Part shown: piece after piece, positions 25,040-37,838 of the stretch
Position numbering within the stretch: position 1 is the stretch's first letter
Layout: each line of letters begins with the position of its first letter
Assembly (NCBI GenBank): GCA_028023455.1
Contig: JAQFVV010012420.1
Span: 9,195,194-9,259,193, forward strand
DNA length: 64,000 nucleotides
Direction: 5' to 3'
From: Epiperipatus broadwayi
Lineage: Eukaryota; Onychophora; Udeonychophora; Euonychophora; Peripatidae
Translations under genes and position numbers: made by a program
Notes under the pieces: generated by a model
The model's database searches: none
What the model saw: only the letters and a program-made list of their open reading frames with translations
What the model was told of the DNA's origin: nothing

Positions 25040-25910
25040 GTATTGCTAATGCATTTAAAGAAGTGAAAAATAATAAATACAATATTAAGTTTTTACTGGA
25101 AAAAGAAGAGATGAGATTAAAGTATTTAGATATTTTTTAAGGAAAGGAATTAATGGTGAAATAATTATTAAACATTATATTAAGGAGAAGGAAAAAAGAG
25201 GTATAATGATACAAATTCATATCAGCCGTGTTCACAAAAAATAGCAGCTTTGAAAGGGTTTAAATTTAAAAAATGGTAGGTCAACATTGAATATAAAAGA
25301 AGCATTTGAACAGAAATTGGAAGTTGAGAATGATTATGTTAGTATGCAATATAAAAGAAAAGATATTAAAAGGACTTTAAGAAATAATAAGAACAATACA
25401 AAAAATAGTGTGATAGATATACAAATAGGAAGTAGGTTTCAGTTCCGTATTCAGAGCATTTATATAAGACATTGATAAAAGAAGTTATCCAATATAAAAT
25501 AGTAAATCTTTAGGGAAATGGATATGTAACTCAAAAAGGATGGGTAATATTAAAAATAGGGTAGGGTTGGTTTATAAAATTAGTTGTGACCTTTGCAATA
25601 TGGTATATAAAGGTCAGAAAGGAAAGACTGTCATTGAAAGACATAAGGAGCATGATAGGGCAATTAACAGAAAGGATATAAAATCAGGGCCCTATATACA
25701 TTTTTTGGATAACAGACATAAAATGAATTGTGAAAAAAAATATTCAGGTAATAAAGTATGTTAAAAATTACAAGGAAAGAAAATGTTATGAAACTTTGTA
25801 TATTCAAGAAAACTTAAACAAATGTGTAAACATGGATAAAGATCCAGCACAATTAGGGGAGAAGTGGGCATTATTAGATTATTGGAAACTTTAGAGTTAT
25901 AATTTTAAAA
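25040..25910 (+). pseudogene. Penelope-like element relic: end of RT and GIY-YIG endonuclease
   Basis: YNIKFLLEKEEMRLKYLDIF at ~25080-25138 resembles the last RT strand of PLEs. After frameshifts, the frame 25540-25764 reads GLVYKISCDLCNMVYKGQKG then RHKEHDRAI, matching the PLE GIY-YIG core (G-x-VYK...C..C...VY.G..G...R..EH) with the second motif changed from YIG to YKG. The linked HFLDNRHKMNC follows. PLEs encode RT plus GIY-YIG nuclease for target-primed insertion, and some carry hammerheads in their terminal repeats. This copy is broken by stops and is non-functional. Confidence 0.75.
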
Positions 25911-26600
25911 ATAAAAGGATTATTATTATTGGGGGGGGGGGTTGTAAATATATATATATATTATGGGTAGGAAAAAAAAAGGACTGTAGTAAGTTTAATC
26001 ATTTTATATACATGTAAGTATTTTATTAATTATATGTAATGTATGTATTTTAATAATTATATTTATTGTAATGTAATGTAAATAATGTTCATTGGGGAAT
26101 TGGTCAAGTAAAATGAAACATCTTGAAAAAGTTCCATTAAGGAATGAAAACCGGATTGATATATTAAGTCCTTTTTTTATTTATAGTGAGTTGTCTATTT
26201 TAATTGTTTTAAATTGATTATTTTTAATATATTATGTATGAATATTTATAATAACTTTTTTTATCATAAAAACTGCCTGACTGCCAATATTCAACCATTA
26301 TCTGACCCCAATCTTGACATATGCCCATCATTAACATTCAGTAATTCAACCTTTAGTAAATTTCACAATCTCCAATTATACTGGATAATATAAAGAACTC
26401 TGCTTAACATTCATTGGATTCTTCAAAATATATGGCCTGCTTATATAAAGCATGTACCTTTATAAAACAATATTATTCAGCTTTAAATACCATAAGTTGC
26501 TCAATATATTTAAATATTTCAAATACATATTACATAATATACTAAAATTTTACAACATTCATACATTTGGAGTAATTCATTTTAATGTTAAATATACCAT
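25911..26600. other. PLE 3' flank and AT-rich intron
   Basis: A run of G (25931-25940) and TA repeats follow the PLE. At about 26110-26165 the sequence CTTGAAAAAGTTCCATTAAGGAATGAAAACCGG has a GUUCC/GGAAU hairpin followed by GAAA, reminiscent of hammerhead stem II. The 5' core is not conserved and no GUC closes it. Nothing else was recognised. Confidence 0.35.
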
Positions 26601-26960
26601 TAATAACACATTCATTCAGTCAATTCACGTGCTAATGCTTTTTATTAACACAGGCAAAACTCTCCATATAGTAGTGCCACTCAGTGCAAGCCAGAGTAAG
26701 CAGTGGATGCCAGAAAGCTTGTGCATAAAATCCCTATCTACTGCCTACTATCCAACATCCCCAGACTAGTTTCTGGCTTGTGGCCTTCGTCAGTGAGGAG
26801 CCTTGGATCTGAGAGCACTGCACTTAGATCTTAGGATCTAATGCAACCCTCCAGCAGTCATCTTTTATCCTCTACTTAACTACAAAACTATGAGAATAAA
26901 ATTGAAAACACAATAATATTTTCAATCTAAGTTCATTAGCTTATATAGTCAAACATATAC
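26600..26960 (-). mobile_element. Hammerhead-bearing repeat unit (retrozyme-like), best-preserved copy
   Basis: Collinear on the minus strand with each unit of the 45.5 kb dimer: TAGTTAAGTAGAGGATAAAA, GGAGGGTTGCATTAGATCCT, the ribozyme, ACAAGCTTTCTGGCATCCAC, CTTGCACTGAGTGGCACTAC, TATGGAGAGTTTTGCCTGTG. It is non-coding, about 360 bp, single-copy and slightly short of the 442 bp unit. It lies in HIKESHI intron 3 in the sense orientation, about 0.7 kb from a PLE relic on the opposite strand. No target-site duplication was clear. Confidence 0.75.
26750..26808 (-). ncRNA. Type I hammerhead ribozyme motif with all invariant core bases
   Basis: Minus strand, in order: outer stem I ATCC, internal loop, inner stem I TCCTCA, CTGACGA (C3 to A9 consensus CUGANGA), stem II GGC-CACAA-GCC, GAAA (G12 A13 A14 A15.1), then CTAGTC giving the short palindromic stem III ACTAGT and cleavage after C of GTC. 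It continues with inner stem I TGGGGA, internal loop, outer GGAT. Inner stem I pairs over six positions with one G-U. The one defect is an A-A pair at 10.1:11.1, where G-C is usual. The very short stem III is typical of PLE, schistosome and retrozyme hammerheads, which often act as dimers. Confidence 0.75.
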
Positions 26961-29900
26961 TTGCCTGTCATATTTGATTTATTTTAATTTTTCAAATTTC
27001 CTTACCATGTTATATTTTCTAAGTAATTATTTTATATAAGATTTTGTCACAATTTGATATTTTTATATTTGATATATCTTCTATTAATAATTTCATTTCT
27101 ATATGTAAAAGTATAAGTTAGACACTGAATGAAATAAACTCAATAGTCAGAAGGAACTATATTTTTCTAGATATTCATTTTGTAGAGGCTGAATAATTAA
27201 CTTTTACTTTTCATCATTGATTAAGAATAAATATAAAAAAATAAAATACTTAAATTACATGCTTAAAGAAAAAATATTTCATATAAAATTTAACCAAACT
27301 TCTCTATTACTATTACTTATTATTTTATGTGTATATATTTTTTATCAACTAAAACGCAAGAATATTTAAAATTATCTTTGGCTTTGTGTGTGCAATTTCA
27401 AATGCTTCATTATTTTTCATTTATAATAAAATATTCAAATAATTTTTTATTCTATTTTCATATTTCATTTGAAATTAATTTGTTGCTTTTAAAATTGGAA
27501 TCAATTTTATTATAATTTTTATTATTATTTTATTAATTTATAACCAAATTTAAAAGGTTTTCTTAAATAAATTGTAAAATGAATCATAAATTGTATGGAC
27601 ACTAATTTTTTCACAACAAACACATTTATTTTTATTAATAAATGGTAATGTTTTGTAATGCGTAATTAAATTGTTCATTTTTGCTACACAAAATATACAA
27701 TCTATTCAAGTCTATTTCAATTATTCTTATAACCCAAGCTATTTATATGGTAATATTAATAATTATATTTAAACTCTATAACTAGTAACTTCTTTATTTT
27801 CTCTCTAACATAGTCAACCTCCCAACTCTATGTTTAATCACTTTTAGTTCATCTATTGTATAATAGGTATATGTATATACTTTTTATGTATAAATTTTTT
27901 ATGTATAAAGTTAAATAGCTAATATTCTGAAATCCATTTCAATATAAAATAAGTCGAGCATAGAGATATAAATAATATATATAGAAAATTATATTTAAAA
28001 ATAAAATAATATATATAGAGAAAATTATATTTAAAAATAAAATATTTTCTTTTGTGCACATTATAACAAACTATAGAGTAATAATTATTTTGAAAATCAT
28101 GTGAAGAAAGACCATAAAAGTAATGAACTGAGCACAACAATTCTGTTTAGTTGAGCAACCAAACTGAGACTTTTTGTAATCCTTATTTGAAATCATACTA
28201 GGAACCTCTAGCTCTTTAATTCACAAATATCATTAGTAGCTAATTGTCAAATGCAATCAAAATATTATAATAACAAAAAACATACAATTAAAAAAAATTT
28301 ATGTCGTTTGTTGATATATAGTGACAGATTTTGGACAGACTATAAAATCTATATTCATGGAAAGTGAAAAGTAAACAACATTTTTTTTAAAAAAATAATA
28401 ATAAATCTTTTTAATAATCTTGATAGACTTATAAATAAAATGAGTTAAAAAGTGTAGAGATGGGGAAAATGTAAGATTAAAAAATGAATATGTATGTCTG
28501 TGGATACGTAATACATGCAAATTACATTACAAGTAAACAAAAAACAATTCACTTTCACATATATTTATTAATCCTAAAGATTACATTATTACATAATTAT
28601 ATATTAAAATATATGAACAATATAGCAATTTTCCATGAGATAGGAATTTGAAATATAAATTTTGTTATGATTATTATATTTCATTATTAGATTGAAACGA
28701 GATTAATATAATTCTTTGTTTTGAACTGAGAATAAGTTTTGAATTACGCTCATATAAAGTTCTTTATTTAAGAGATAATCATATATATTATCATTATTAT
28801 AATTTTTGATATATATTGTAACTGTCAGATATGTATAATCAGCAAAACTAATCCTAAGAACCAAGCAATGACCACTAACTTGCATGTCTATGTGTAACAT
28901 CAATATAAACATTGCTACAAACAATACGTCGAGCATCATTATCTATGCCCTCAGATCAATTTACACGTGATTACCATATCTGATGTTAACATATATGTTT
29001 TTTATATCCCGCTGAGATTAGGGAGATACAAGACTCTTAAAATTAACAAACGCTAATTGTGGTAAACAAGACATAAATGCGGAGGGAATATATATATAGA
29101 TTTATTATTAACAAAACTAGAATAAAGCAAATTAAAAATTCATTTCTAGATTTAAACCTAATATTCTATTGCATTTCTTACAGGATAAAAAAAATAAATT
29201 AGCAATTAAACAGCATAATTATCACTAGCTTAATACAATAGGATTCTGGCTTCACATGTTTCAATAATCTCCAGGGTGAACATTCTATGATGGTTTAATT
29301 ATTAATTAATAAATAATCAAGCAGGGTGAAGCTGGGAATATTTATTTAAATATACTATAATTATAATTAATAAATGACTGCCATTGGCTTAAGAATTATG
29401 ACTGATGACACGATTGTAATATCAGGTTTTAAAAATACTGACCACGGTGCTGGATTATGCATAAACAGAATTATATCCAATGATGAAACAGAGATTTCAT
29501 TGGATCAGAGGGTCATATGAAGCAGAAATGAACTTCTCCTATAACCAATAATGAACTTCCACCTTGGCAAGGCCATACTCAAAAATTTCAGAGAATCATA
29601 TGAACAGGAATGAATGTCTGCTCCTCACTATCAAGCAGGAAATTTGTATGTATTGATAATAATATTAATAACAATAGTGAAGATTCTATGAGTATGAAAA
29701 TATGAGACATTTCCACCTTGGTGTGACCACATCTAGACAACACCCAACCAATCCATTTCTATAAAGCAAGAATGATCATCTACTTGAAGGACAAAATACA
29801 AATTAATCAAAAATAGATAAATAATCCAGCAACACAATTTAAAAATAGAAAGAAAAAAACCAAAAAGTAATTCTTAATTATGAAAATATTGTTTATTAAA

Positions 29901-31890
29901 AAAAAAAAAAACTAGTGTGAGTAGCCACATTATAAGTTTGCACAAGCAGTCACACATTACTTTACTTGGATAAATCAAGGCCTCATCGGTTCAATCAATA
30001 TAAATACTTAAAAACCAATAAAAGATTCTAAAAATCTTAGCTTAATTGAAGATCCATGCTAAACATCATATACATACCAAGAAATACATTGTACGATAGT
30101 GAGAAGTCTGTGATTGAGATATATAATTATAATTAAACATTTATTCAAAAATGATCTTAACTTATCGAGGCTAATGTAAATTAAATGACATATATATTTG
30201 TCCCTTTGAAAAATATAAATTTATTTTTAATATTGTTTTTAGAAGTAGTTCAACTGATTTTAGATTTGTTAAAAAGCATAATTGAAATGCTTGATTATAT
30301 TATTAAAAAAAAAAAAAATCTTTGAGCCAGGAGAAGAAGGGAGATTGAAGTATCTCTGCAGTTTTGATTAATTAGCTTTCTATTATCAGGATGATTCTAG
30401 GAATTTTTAAAAAACAAAAAATATTTTTGACAAAAGAGCCCTTTGTAACCTCATCGCACAGTACCCAAATCTAGCACTAAGTATGTTAAGAATGACCACA
30501 TAGTTACAGGTTATTTTAACATTTATGTATAAGGTTATAGTAACACATAATACTAAAGAAAAACATTAACACAAAAATTAAATAAGAAAAGTAAAAAAGG
30601 GAAATATTGAGAGTTTAAGAATTGTTTTACTGATTTTTCAGAGTTGCAGAAATCTCATGGTGTGAGTTCAATATTTCTACATATTACCTTCATGAAGGAT
30701 TTTAAAACCCAGCAAGGTATGAAGAGCAGCATATAGATATGGTGGGTAGCTTTCATGGTGCCATTCACCTTCATTTGGACCTGGATGGTCTTTTTCTCAG
30801 AAATTAATAGTTAATTGGATATTATGGAAACAGGTTGGTTCCTCAGAATAGCATATGATCGGGTGGCATAACTGACTAGGTAGCTTATTTGCTAAAAGAA
30901 TGCAGGGCAGATCAGCAGGTTGAATACAGTTATGATTGCAGATACAGATATACCAGTCAGCAGGCTTCAGATAGACAGCAGTTTAGATTTACATTGGGAT
31001 CAAACTTGCATTCCCCTGGGATGGTGAAGGGGAATCAGACACAAACTTCTACATGTTAGCATAATAGATGGCTTCTAGCAGCCAAATGATTAAAGAATTT
31101 CTTTAAAATAACTTTGGAGTGAGAACTTGTTGATAAGATTGAAGAATTTTTCATAAAAGACCTTAATTTCCCATTTATATAGGTATTTATACCACTTTTC
31201 AACAAAAGACTTCCAGATTAATTTCAATTAAAAATATTTCTGCTGATAATAATTTTGATCAGCCTAACTAAAATTTAATTCTTTACTTTTTGTTGACCAG
31301 TAAAATGTTCCAAATTCTGAATACCTTTGTCCTTATCAATCATTTAAGAGAAGTATAATTAATACAGCTATCTAAAAAGATATATCTGTCTAAATGTTAG
31401 ATATTAACACCTGGTATTCCTTATACAGTGATGAAAAACCTAACCTTGTTATCCATAAAACAAAAAATTACATATAATCAAACATGACATGTGTAATTGT
31501 AATTTACACACTTCTGATATATTTGTTCAATGGCATTCTTTTCACCCTATGGGATTAATGCAATATATTAATGGAATACAGACTTGGATTTATTTTTAAC
31601 ATTTATGCATTGAAAGGGTTGACCCTAACTCACTTATAAAAAAAAATAGCAATTTATAAAAAATATATTGAAACCATGTAAACATTTAAAATAATAAATG
31701 AATTTTCATAAATGCCTCCTCACTTTTGACATAATTTATTATCAGAAAATAATATAATAGATGCTTCATTAACAATGTTGATTTCTCATACAACATTAAC
31801 TTAAATTTCCAATATTATAATTACAAATACAATATTACTCATTCAAAATATATGGATAGTTAGTTAAATTAATACACATATATATTGTAA
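26961..31890. other. HIKESHI intron, AT-rich, no gene recognised
   Basis: No coding signal. The less AT-rich patch 30650-31090 shows no open frame or family resemblance that I can identify. A small tandem duplication is listed separately. Confidence 0.45.
27971..28041 (+). repeat. ~36 bp tandem duplication
   Basis: AATAATATATATAGA(GA)AAATTATATTTAAAAATAAA occurs twice head to tail. The second unit has an extra GA. Confidence 0.85.
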
Positions 31891-32110
31891 TGGTCAGATT
31901 TGTACATTCACACAACAAAATCCAGAGTTTTGGCAAATTACCTCCAAGACTGATAGAGATGAGGGATTTGGACCTCGAATCAGATCGCACCTCAGTTCCT
32001 CCACCAACATTCCATGACTCACTACCCTATGAATGACATATATGAGGCTACACTTGGAGTTTCTTAATTCGCGTGCCGGCAGTAGCAAAGGATGGAGCAA
32101 GAGACCCAGG
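31890..32110 (-). repeat. Possible tRNA-derived SINE relic
   Basis: A less AT-rich island in AT-rich intron. On the minus strand GAGGTCCAAATCCCTC (around 31965-31979) resembles a pol III B box, with GGTAGTGAGTCATGG about 40 bp upstream as a weak A-box candidate. A 68-codon frame covers it but has no family resemblance. Only one copy is seen, so this is tentative. Confidence 0.3.
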
Positions 32111-32555
32111 GAATAAATGACTAAATTACTAATAGTTTAACTAAACACACACACATCTATGGCTGGCTAGACAATGCATATATTAATAACTAATACTAAA
32201 TTAGAATAGATTTGGATAAGATTTGGTAATGAATTATGAATAACACATTAAACAGTTATGAGTTTTACATATTTAATTATTAAAATGTAAGATAAACAAT
32301 ACAAAAACTGCATCAGGATTTACACACACAGGTGTAGCAATGATGAGCAAGTTAGAGAACAGGATCTCATCAGATGCACTATAATTTAAAAGAGTTAGTT
32401 ATAAATTTTATTAATCTACAGCCTAATCATTGCCTTAATTATGGTATGCCATCCCTACAAAGTTTGCTAATAGTCAAATCCTGCAAGAATGATAACTAAC
32501 AGATATAACTAATCTATTATTATTACGTAATGAGCAATAAAAGTGCTCTTTATGC
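32111..32555. other. HIKESHI intron, nothing recognised
   Basis: AT-rich sequence without recognisable features. Confidence 0.45.
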
Positions 32556-33100
32556 AGATTGCATTATATAAACTAGATCTTATGTTCAGATCAATGCTGA
32601 ATGAATATTATGGAGGGTGAACTGGCGATTTATAGCGTAACTTCCGAGACTATGGCGCTTCATGAAATAAATAAGAGATGTGGCCGAACGTGCAGTTACT
32701 CATGCGATTCAGTACCAAGTACTCGGTTCCCGTGGATTGTACGACTTGCTATCTTAAAATAAGTGAACATTTAATTAGGGGATCGGAGCAGCTTATAAAA
32801 CAATCTGGATCCATGTGTTCCAGTTCTAAAAAGTGAGCTATTAGAACTAAGAATAATGGAGTGGCCCTTAAAATCAAAGCCCATTTCAATAAGAAAATAC
32901 ATATAGCAAGGCGTATACTGCATCTGCATGCTTTATAACGACACATTCGTAACTCTTTCGAAAATATGAACATTAAAATTAGTAAAACGCTAAATCTATA
33001 GTTTCGATCTGCGAAACTACTATATGCCCGTTCGTAAATTAGCATACTTAAATCATGCAAAAAGGGAGTAATTATGGAGTAAAGCATATTTGGGACTTAA
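32556..33100. other. CpG-containing block of unknown nature
   Basis: This block has more C+G and CpG (GGCGATTTATAGCG, CCGAACGTGCAG, CTCGGTTCCCGTGG, GTACGACTTG) than the flanking intron. It carries a minus-strand frame of 112 codons (32749-33087) rich in Leu, Ile and Cys, with no recognised motif. It could be a transposon piece or a regulatory element. I cannot decide. Confidence 0.25.
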
Positions 33101-33406
33101 AAATTAACTAATTATGTATAATATGCTTTAAAGTATCATTCTTGCTCTTACATGACTAAATAGATATTTAATATGCAAACCTGAATTATACAATAAGCCA
33201 AAACATAGTAGCTTAACTAATATATATAAGAGTAGGTTTTCAGATCAGAGATTTATAGGTGAGCTATAAACAACATAAATTAGCTACATGAGACGCCTAA
33301 TCATCTCTCCAAAATTATTATTATCAATCTCCGCTCTGAATGGCATAGATGAATTAACAATATATAAAATAGAAAATAGGCATGACTGCAGATTAGAAAG
33401 ATAGAT
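33101..33406. other. HIKESHI intron, nothing recognised
   Basis: AT-rich sequence with no supported feature. Confidence 0.45.
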
Positions 33407-33501
33407 ATGCACATAGAGAGCGTACCAATAGCTCTAACAAGCTCGTAAATTAACAAGTGCGGTTATGAGAAATATTTAAAATCTCTATCCAGAACACTCT
33501 T

Positions 33502-33548
33502 ATCTCCAGACCATGGTTTCGGGCTTATGGCCCACGTCAGTGGAGAGC
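33502..33548 (-). ncRNA. Hammerhead-like motif, left palindrome arm
   Basis: Minus strand: stem I TCTCCA, CTGACGT, stem II GGGC-CATAA-GCCC (four G-C pairs), GAAA, palindromic stem III ACCATGGT, cleavage triplet GTC, stem I TGGAGA (six perfect pairs). Only position 9 departs from the core consensus (T instead of A), which is expected to impair cleavage. The stem II loop resembles that of the 26.75 kb motif, suggesting common descent. Confidence 0.6.
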
Positions 33549-33580
33549 TAGAATATTCGGTCTAGTGTCCGAATATTCTA

Positions 33581-33627
33581 GCTCTCCACTGACGTGGGCC
33601 ATAAGCCCGAAACCATGGTCTGGAGAT
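33581..33627 (+). ncRNA. Hammerhead-like motif, right palindrome arm
   Basis: Mirror copy of the left-arm motif on the plus strand (CTGACGT at 33589-33595, GAAAC at 33609-33613, GTC at 33618-33620), with the same A9-to-T change. Identical defects in both arms show that the change preceded or was copied with the inversion. Confidence 0.6.
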
Positions 33628-33722
33628 AAGAGTGTTCTGAATAGAGATTTTAAATATTTCTCATAACCGCACTTGTTAATTTACGAGCTTGTTAGAGCTA
33701 TTGGTACGCTCTCTATGTGCAT

Positions 33723-35251
33723 TTTTGTAATTACAAGCTCATAAAAGTAATGTCATGTTATATATGACTTGCTTTATTAATTATTATAAAGATAGATATA
33801 TAATAATAATAACTTATTACAGTTATTATGTTAAGAAAATTATCAATTATAAATATTTAATTTAAGCAGGCAAGACTCTTATAAAGATTATTATTAAATT
33901 AAAGGTTACAGAATTTACTTCTTAAAAGTTATTACAAATTATTAATTATGAACATTAAACATTTAACTGGCTTTAGGGTTATGAATTAATTTAATAGTTT
34001 AAGTTGTAATTTTATAGAGTTCTGCGGGAAGACATTTACCAATCTTCTTCTAGCTGAGGTATTTCACATGGCATTTGGCACTGGCATTCTCCATTAAGCT
34101 GGCTTGTTCGATGTCTTCTCGGAAGGCTGTAGGTCTTGAACTCCTCCATCATCCTGGATCAATTTTCGAAAAGGAAGACAGCAGCAGTTGCTCTCTACCC
34201 CACGGTTTTCATCATAGAAAAGACTGAACCCTGATGTCTGAATTTTGGGGTATACAAGCCATTAAAATTTGTTTACAACTTTTTAATTTTCAATTTTAAG
34301 TTTTAATAGCCAGCATAAATTTTAACAAGAACAAAAGATCGGGCTTGGCTATTGACAAGTGGTGCCAGGTTAATGATTCTGTCTTTGCCCTTTTTAACTT
34401 TATTTTTAAATCTTTAAAAATCATCAGTCTCAGTTTACAATTTAATGAGAGGTATTTCTGAGAAACTGATGACTTTGATTCTCTCTTTTTTTAAGAGATT
34501 TAAGTTGTCAACATTCTGCTATATGTATAAGACAGATACCCCTGAATTTAATATTTATATGTGAATACCAACAAATCTATAAATTAAATAACTTAAAAGA
34601 TAACTTAAAAATAATTTAGAAAATCTGTAATGTTTACTATATCTATCACATTATAGTTCCCTTTGCATATATACATAGGTGTGCTCCCACACATACAACA
34701 ATGATTACAACTTACATTAATTTAATCATTTTAAAATTATAACTGCATATACATTATATGCATACAACATTAATATTACTATTAGATGTGTGCACATTAA
34801 TATACGCTATTACATATCAAAATAAATTATTATAAGGTTATATATGTGGACTGGGAGCTATGTGAACTAGGAAAGAAGACTACTATGGCACATAGTAGGT
34901 GAAACAGGATGATAGACAAATAATACTGTTTCAATATATTTAATAAAAATTATTTATAAAAATATTAAGTAGCAATATATTTATTTTATTTGTAGTCTAA
35001 ATTGGCTAATGATTATTTAAGTTATCAAAATTTTTTAAAAAAAAAAAAGTTTTCTAAATTGTATCTTATAATTTGATGCATACATATAATTTTGAATTAA
35101 TAAATTAATGGTTGCACAAAATAATTTGCAAACTTAATGGAGCATTTTGTTTTCTAATTGTTATTAATTTGAAATTATGAACAATTAAAATAATTTGCCA
35201 TAATGATTCCTTATAACTAATTAACAAAATAAAATAAATTATTAAACAGAT
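33723..35251. other. HIKESHI intron; one less AT-rich patch, no gene
   Basis: Mostly AT-rich. The patch 34020-34260 (GTTCTGCGGGAAGACATT to GGGGTATACAAGCC) is markedly richer in G+C. It shows no long open frame or recognised family and may be a transposon remnant. Confidence 0.4.
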
Positions 35252-37838
35252 ATCAGCATCATTTTCAACCACTATCGATCCATTGCAAGATGAAGATCTC
35301 TCCAAGTTTAATTCAGTTTCTCTGATCTCTAGCCTCTCTTCTTCACATCATGCTAACACACTTCCATATTTCATCCATCCAACATGTGATCTTTTCTAGG
35401 TCTTTTACAGTTTCTTAGAATCCAGTGTGAGATGTCCATTTACTATCATCTGTTTTAGTAATAAGTCCAGCCCAGATTCACTTGTCTCTTTAATTTTTTC
35501 ATTGAGGTCAGTAATACCCATTTCTTTTCTCAACTATTTGTTTCATATTTCGATCCATCCTGTTATTCTAACATACACCTCTCCAGACTTTGTTGAGTGG
35601 TCAGAAGTCTCTGTACTATTCTTCTGTTAAATGTTCAAATCTCAGGTCCATAATTAAGAACTATTATCAAAAACTTCCTTTTCAAACACATAGACATATT
35701 TCCATTTAATATTATTTCTATTAAAAGCACTTCCACATTTAATTCTGCAATTAATTTTATCCATCATGTTTCCTAAATGGTATTAATAATCTGATTAATT
35801 GTTAATTTCTTCTAATTCATCATTATAAATCTTTATTTTCTTTTGAGAAAATCCATTGAACATTACTTTAGTCTTTTTAGCATTTATGCTTTAATCCTGT
35901 TTCTTGCTTTTACCTGATAATTTTTGCAACATTTCTTGAAGATCTGAAGCATTATTTACAAAAATAATTACATCATCTGTAAAATGTAAATGATTTAAAT
36001 AATCTCCACTGAATGTTAGTCTTTAACATCTCATTTTAATCTACAAAATACTTTTTTGTAAAGTTGCTGTAAAAAGATTTGGAGATATGGAGTCACATTG
36101 ATGTACAACCTTCTCTGTGTTAATTTTATCTTTGCTGTTGCATTTTGATAAATATTTTAGATATATATCTTGATGATCCACTGAATCAAATGCCTTTTCA
36201 TAATCTATAAATGCAAAGCATAATGGCAACTCACACTCATTGATCCTTTCTATAAATTCTTTCAATAATTGGATATTATCCATTGTGTTAAAATTACTTT
36301 TATTTCAGCTTGTTCTTTTGGTTGATTAAAATCCAATGTTTGCTGTAAATGAGTTGTAATTATCTTGGTAAAATTTTTGCACAAAATTGATAAAAGAATG
36401 ATAAATCTGTAATATCTAATATTTCTTTATCACCTTTTTTAAATAATAATATTGGTACTGCATTCTTCCAATCATCTGGTCTATCTTTATCATTTAAATA
36501 TTTGGTATATAACTTTGCAACAATTTTTCTATTTCTTTACATTTCTTTTAAAGATATCAATTATAATTCTATCATTATCTGGAGTTTTTCTCTTCATAGA
36601 TTTAATTGCATATCTCATTCTTACAATTAAAATGCTGGGCAATTCAGAATAGGTAATAATTGTAGGGAATTTTTCTTTTGTTTGTTTTTCATTACCATAT
36701 AATTATAAAATCCTTCCACTTATTACATGATATTATTTCCATCTTCTTATTGCAGAAATAAATTTCCTTCCATTACCAAGACTTTTGAGACTTTTATTCT
36801 CTTCTACAGCTTACCTTGTTAATTCATAATTATATTTTCTTATATCATTATTAATTCTTTTTGTACCATTTTACAAATATCTAGATATTCATCTTAATGG
36901 ATTTTTATATATTTTCATATTCCTTCTTTTCTTCATAAATTGTCATCTCAGTAAAAATTTTACTGGTAAATTGATCCTTTTTTGTCCCAGCTATCTTTGC
37001 TGCTGTTCTTAATAGTGCATCACTCAAATCTGAACCATCTTTAAAAATCGTTAATACTTTTAAATGATTTTCAAGTTCTAATTTAAATGCATTTGAATGT
37101 TTCTGAAAGTTAAGAATATCAACTGTGAAAGTGTTTTTCTTAATAATTTTTCTCACTCTAGTTCTGCATTAACACATATCTTATGTTTCACTAATCAATG
37201 ATTACTTCCTGTGTTAAATCTCTTAAGAAAATTACAATCTTTCTGTTAATCAAAATTCAATCCAATTCTGCTATATCTTCATTTGAAAACTCACGGTGCT
37301 ATTTTTCTCAAAAAAAGGAATTCATGTTTCTTTTTCTACAAACTCCACAACTATGTGTCCTCTCTTCTTTCTATAATCATAACCAAATATACCTATGGCA
37401 TTGTCATCTTTTAATCGTTTACTAATTTAGCAATTTTAAAATATTTGGTCTGATCAAAATCATATAAAAATTCACTATTTCTTTATTACAATGAGAATTT
37501 GTTGGAGCATGACCCTGAACTATCTGCATTTGGTACTTTCTACTAAGTTGCCACTCTGTCTGCAACACCATCAATCTCCACAATGTTGTTTTTCCATTTT
37601 TTATTTATAATGAATCCCATTCCATTTGTATTACCAATATTTGTGTCTTTGTAGTAAAGTACATGTTCACTTTTTAAATCATCTCTTCATCTTTTCTTTT
37701 AACTTCACAAAATCTAACAATGTCTCATTTAATCTTAGACAATTCTTCCAATTTTGTGCAATCTTCCTTCATTTGAAAGTGATCTGCAGGTTATAAGTAT
37801 CTAAATAAAAGGACATCATCGAATGGCAGTCTGGATTT
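35252..37838 (-). pseudogene. RTE-type LINE relic, minus strand, truncated in the 5' leader
   Basis: The reverse complement is collinear with the 55.5-58.4 kb copy from just before the endonuclease to the 3' tail (ATCATTTTCAACC at the low end). The frame 36041-36283 keeps [20 protein letters not shown] (RT motif A) and HQCDSISPNLFTATLQ (motif B, with the usual R-Q-G-D changed to H-Q-C-D). The frame 36905-37156 covers the linker after the endonuclease. Many frameshifts. Same orientation as HIKESHI, inside intron 3. Confidence 0.88.

Larger units (their letters stand above)
33407..33722. repeat. Near-perfect 154 bp inverted repeat with an 8 bp spacer
   Basis: Arms 33407-33560 and 33569-33722 are reverse complements; the one mismatch I found is ATCCAG versus ATTCAG. 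The spacer is TCTAGTGT. Landmarks in each arm are GCACATAGAGAGCGTACCAA, TCGTAAATTAACAAGTGCGG, CTCCAGACCATGGTTTCGGG and CCGAATATTC. Such high arm identity in an otherwise decayed intron implies recent origin or gene-conversion-like maintenance. Each arm carries a hammerhead-like motif (next entries). No flanking target-site duplication was seen. Confidence 0.92.
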
